A stretch of DNA of 7,228 nt from a candidate division TA06 bacterium (GTDB taxonomy: Bacteria > Ratteibacteria > UBA8468 > MWAK01), in NCBI GenBank assembly GCA_022704925.1, contig JAKJFK010000086.1, forward strand, positions 1 through 7,228, read 5' to 3'. The position numbers and the translations under genes were made by a program. The notes beneath the pieces are model-generated. The model was not told the origin of the DNA and ran no database searches. It worked only from the letters and a program-made list of their open reading frames with translations. Shown one piece after another: positions 6,525 through 7,228 of the stretch. Within the stretch, counting starts at the first letter, position 1, and each line of letters begins with the position of its first letter.

Positions 6525-7228
6525 AGATAAATACCACCGCGAAATTTCGGCGCCGGCCTGGTCGACCCCGCCGCTGGAGGACCACAAGGGACACCGGCTC
6601 ACGCAGGTTGCGGACGCGGACTTCTTTAAAAAAGGCCTGAAGGTCTTCTTCGGCGATGTCCACATCCACACCAATTACTCCCGCTGCGGCTTCCCGAACA
6701 ACGGCAGCATCGCCGAGAACCTGGCCTACGCCCGCGAGGAGAGCCGGCTGGACTTCGCGGCGATCGCCGACCACGCCGAGCACCTGGAGCCAAAGCAGTA
6801 CCCGGGCTACTGCCGGGAGGTGGAGGCCGGCAACGAGCCGGGCCGCTTCGTCACCCTGCCGGCCTTCGAATGGGCCAGTCACACCCTGCCGACCAACGGC
6901 CACCGGGTCGTCTACTTCCGGGAGCGCTTCGGGCCGCTCATGGGCGGCAAGGATCCCCGCTACGACACCCCGCGCAAGTTGGCCCTGGCCCTGCGCCGAA
7001 TCCGGCAGGGGGTGATCGCCCCGCGCCACCACCCGACCTACGTCAATGACTGGCGCAGTGTGGATCCGGACTTCGAACCGGTGATCGAAATCCACTCCGA
7101 GTGGGGCTCCAGCGAACGGGATGGCGGGCCGCTGGCCCCTTCGCCGGGCCGCTGGCCGGTCTGGCCGGGCAATTATGTCCAGGACGGCCTGGTCCGCGGC
7201 CACCGCTTCGGCTTCATCGGCGGCGGCG
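6517..7228 (+). CDS. PHP-superfamily metallohydrolase, DUF3604-like (N-terminal part)
   Basis: The first 237 codons are present; the gene runs off the right edge. After about 40 residues without a signal peptide comes FFGDVHIHTNYS, giving the H-x-H metal motif at His49/His51. IADHAEH follows (Asp85-His86, with His89), then PAFEW (Glu118), APRHHP (His171-His172) and EIHSEWG (Glu191, His193). The visible part stops at GFIGGG, where PHP/DUF3604 proteins usually continue into a D-S-H metal motif. These residues would bind two or three divalent metals and hydrolyse a phosphoester or related bond; the substrate is unknown. ATG 6517 has GGAGG 9 nt upstream and overlaps the glycosidase stop by 8 nt, so the two are translationally linked and probably serve one catabolic route. 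That link is context-based; many PVC carbohydrate loci carry such proteins without a known reaction. Confidence 0.88.
   Translation, partial: MSEDKYHREISAPAWSTPPLEDHKGHRLTQVADADFFKKGLKVFFGDVHIHTNYSRCGFPNNGSIAENLAYAREESRLDFAAIADHAEHLEPKQYPGYCREVEAGNEPGRFVTLPAFEWASHTLPTNGHRVVYFRERFGPLMGGKDPRYDTPRKLALALRRIRQGVIAPRHHPTYVNDWRSVDPDFEPVIEIHSEWGSSERDGGPLAPSPGRWPVWPGNYVQDGLVRGHRFGFIGGG

Noticed and set aside
6493-7203. A 236-codon minus-strand open frame opposite the PHP gene.
   Set aside because: The + strand frame carries the ordered PHP metal motifs and a good SD; the antisense frame has neither.

Overview
The window is GC-rich, Shine-Dalgarno-using bacterial DNA. Its most telling content is four paralogous type II secretion/type IV pilin-like pseudopilins. 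They share an almost invariant N-terminus ([11 protein letters not shown]...[15 protein letters not shown]) and a DUF1559 / 'H-X9-DG'-type body. Large paralogous sets of such proteins are known from the PVC group (Lentisphaerota, Planctomycetota, Verrucomicrobiota). Together with the carbohydrate-enzyme neighbours, this points to that group, with Lentisphaerota as my best guess. There is no rRNA or other marker to settle it.

Layout. (1) 1-584, + strand: the 3' end of an unrecognised protein, possibly carbohydrate-related. (2) 598-651: a long, near-perfect bidirectional terminator between convergent genes. (3) 672-2107, - strand: operon 'B', two pseudopilin genes 17 nt apart. It has a good sigma70-like promoter at 2247-2275 and a leader of about 130 nt carrying a palindrome. 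(4) 2345-2384: the terminator of the next operon. (5) 2417-3870, - strand: operon 'A', two more pseudopilin genes 32 nt apart, again with a leader of about 130 nt. (6) 3871-4328: the divergent control region. (7) 4329-6524, + strand: a clan GH-D (GH36/GH27-like) alpha-galactosidase-type enzyme. It overlaps by 8 nt a PHP/DUF3604-like metallohydrolase that starts at 6517 and runs off the right edge.

The + strand genes look like an intracellular carbohydrate catabolic operon, because neither intact N-terminus carries a signal peptide. The - strand genes encode exported, membrane-anchored pseudopilins. Their placement inside a glycan-processing locus suggests, by inference only, that they act at the cell surface on or around the same substrate.

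Points of most interest: the two pseudopilin leaders share an ordered set of short motifs, including a full-length anti-Shine-Dalgarno match 72-74 nt before the start codon. One leader contains a candidate 25-codon ORF that overlaps the pilin start as ATGA. The H-X9-DG signature is kept intact in only one of the four paralogues. A 44-bp exact repeat sits at the constant/variable boundary of two of the genes. I see no CRISPR array, IS element, tRNA or rRNA.
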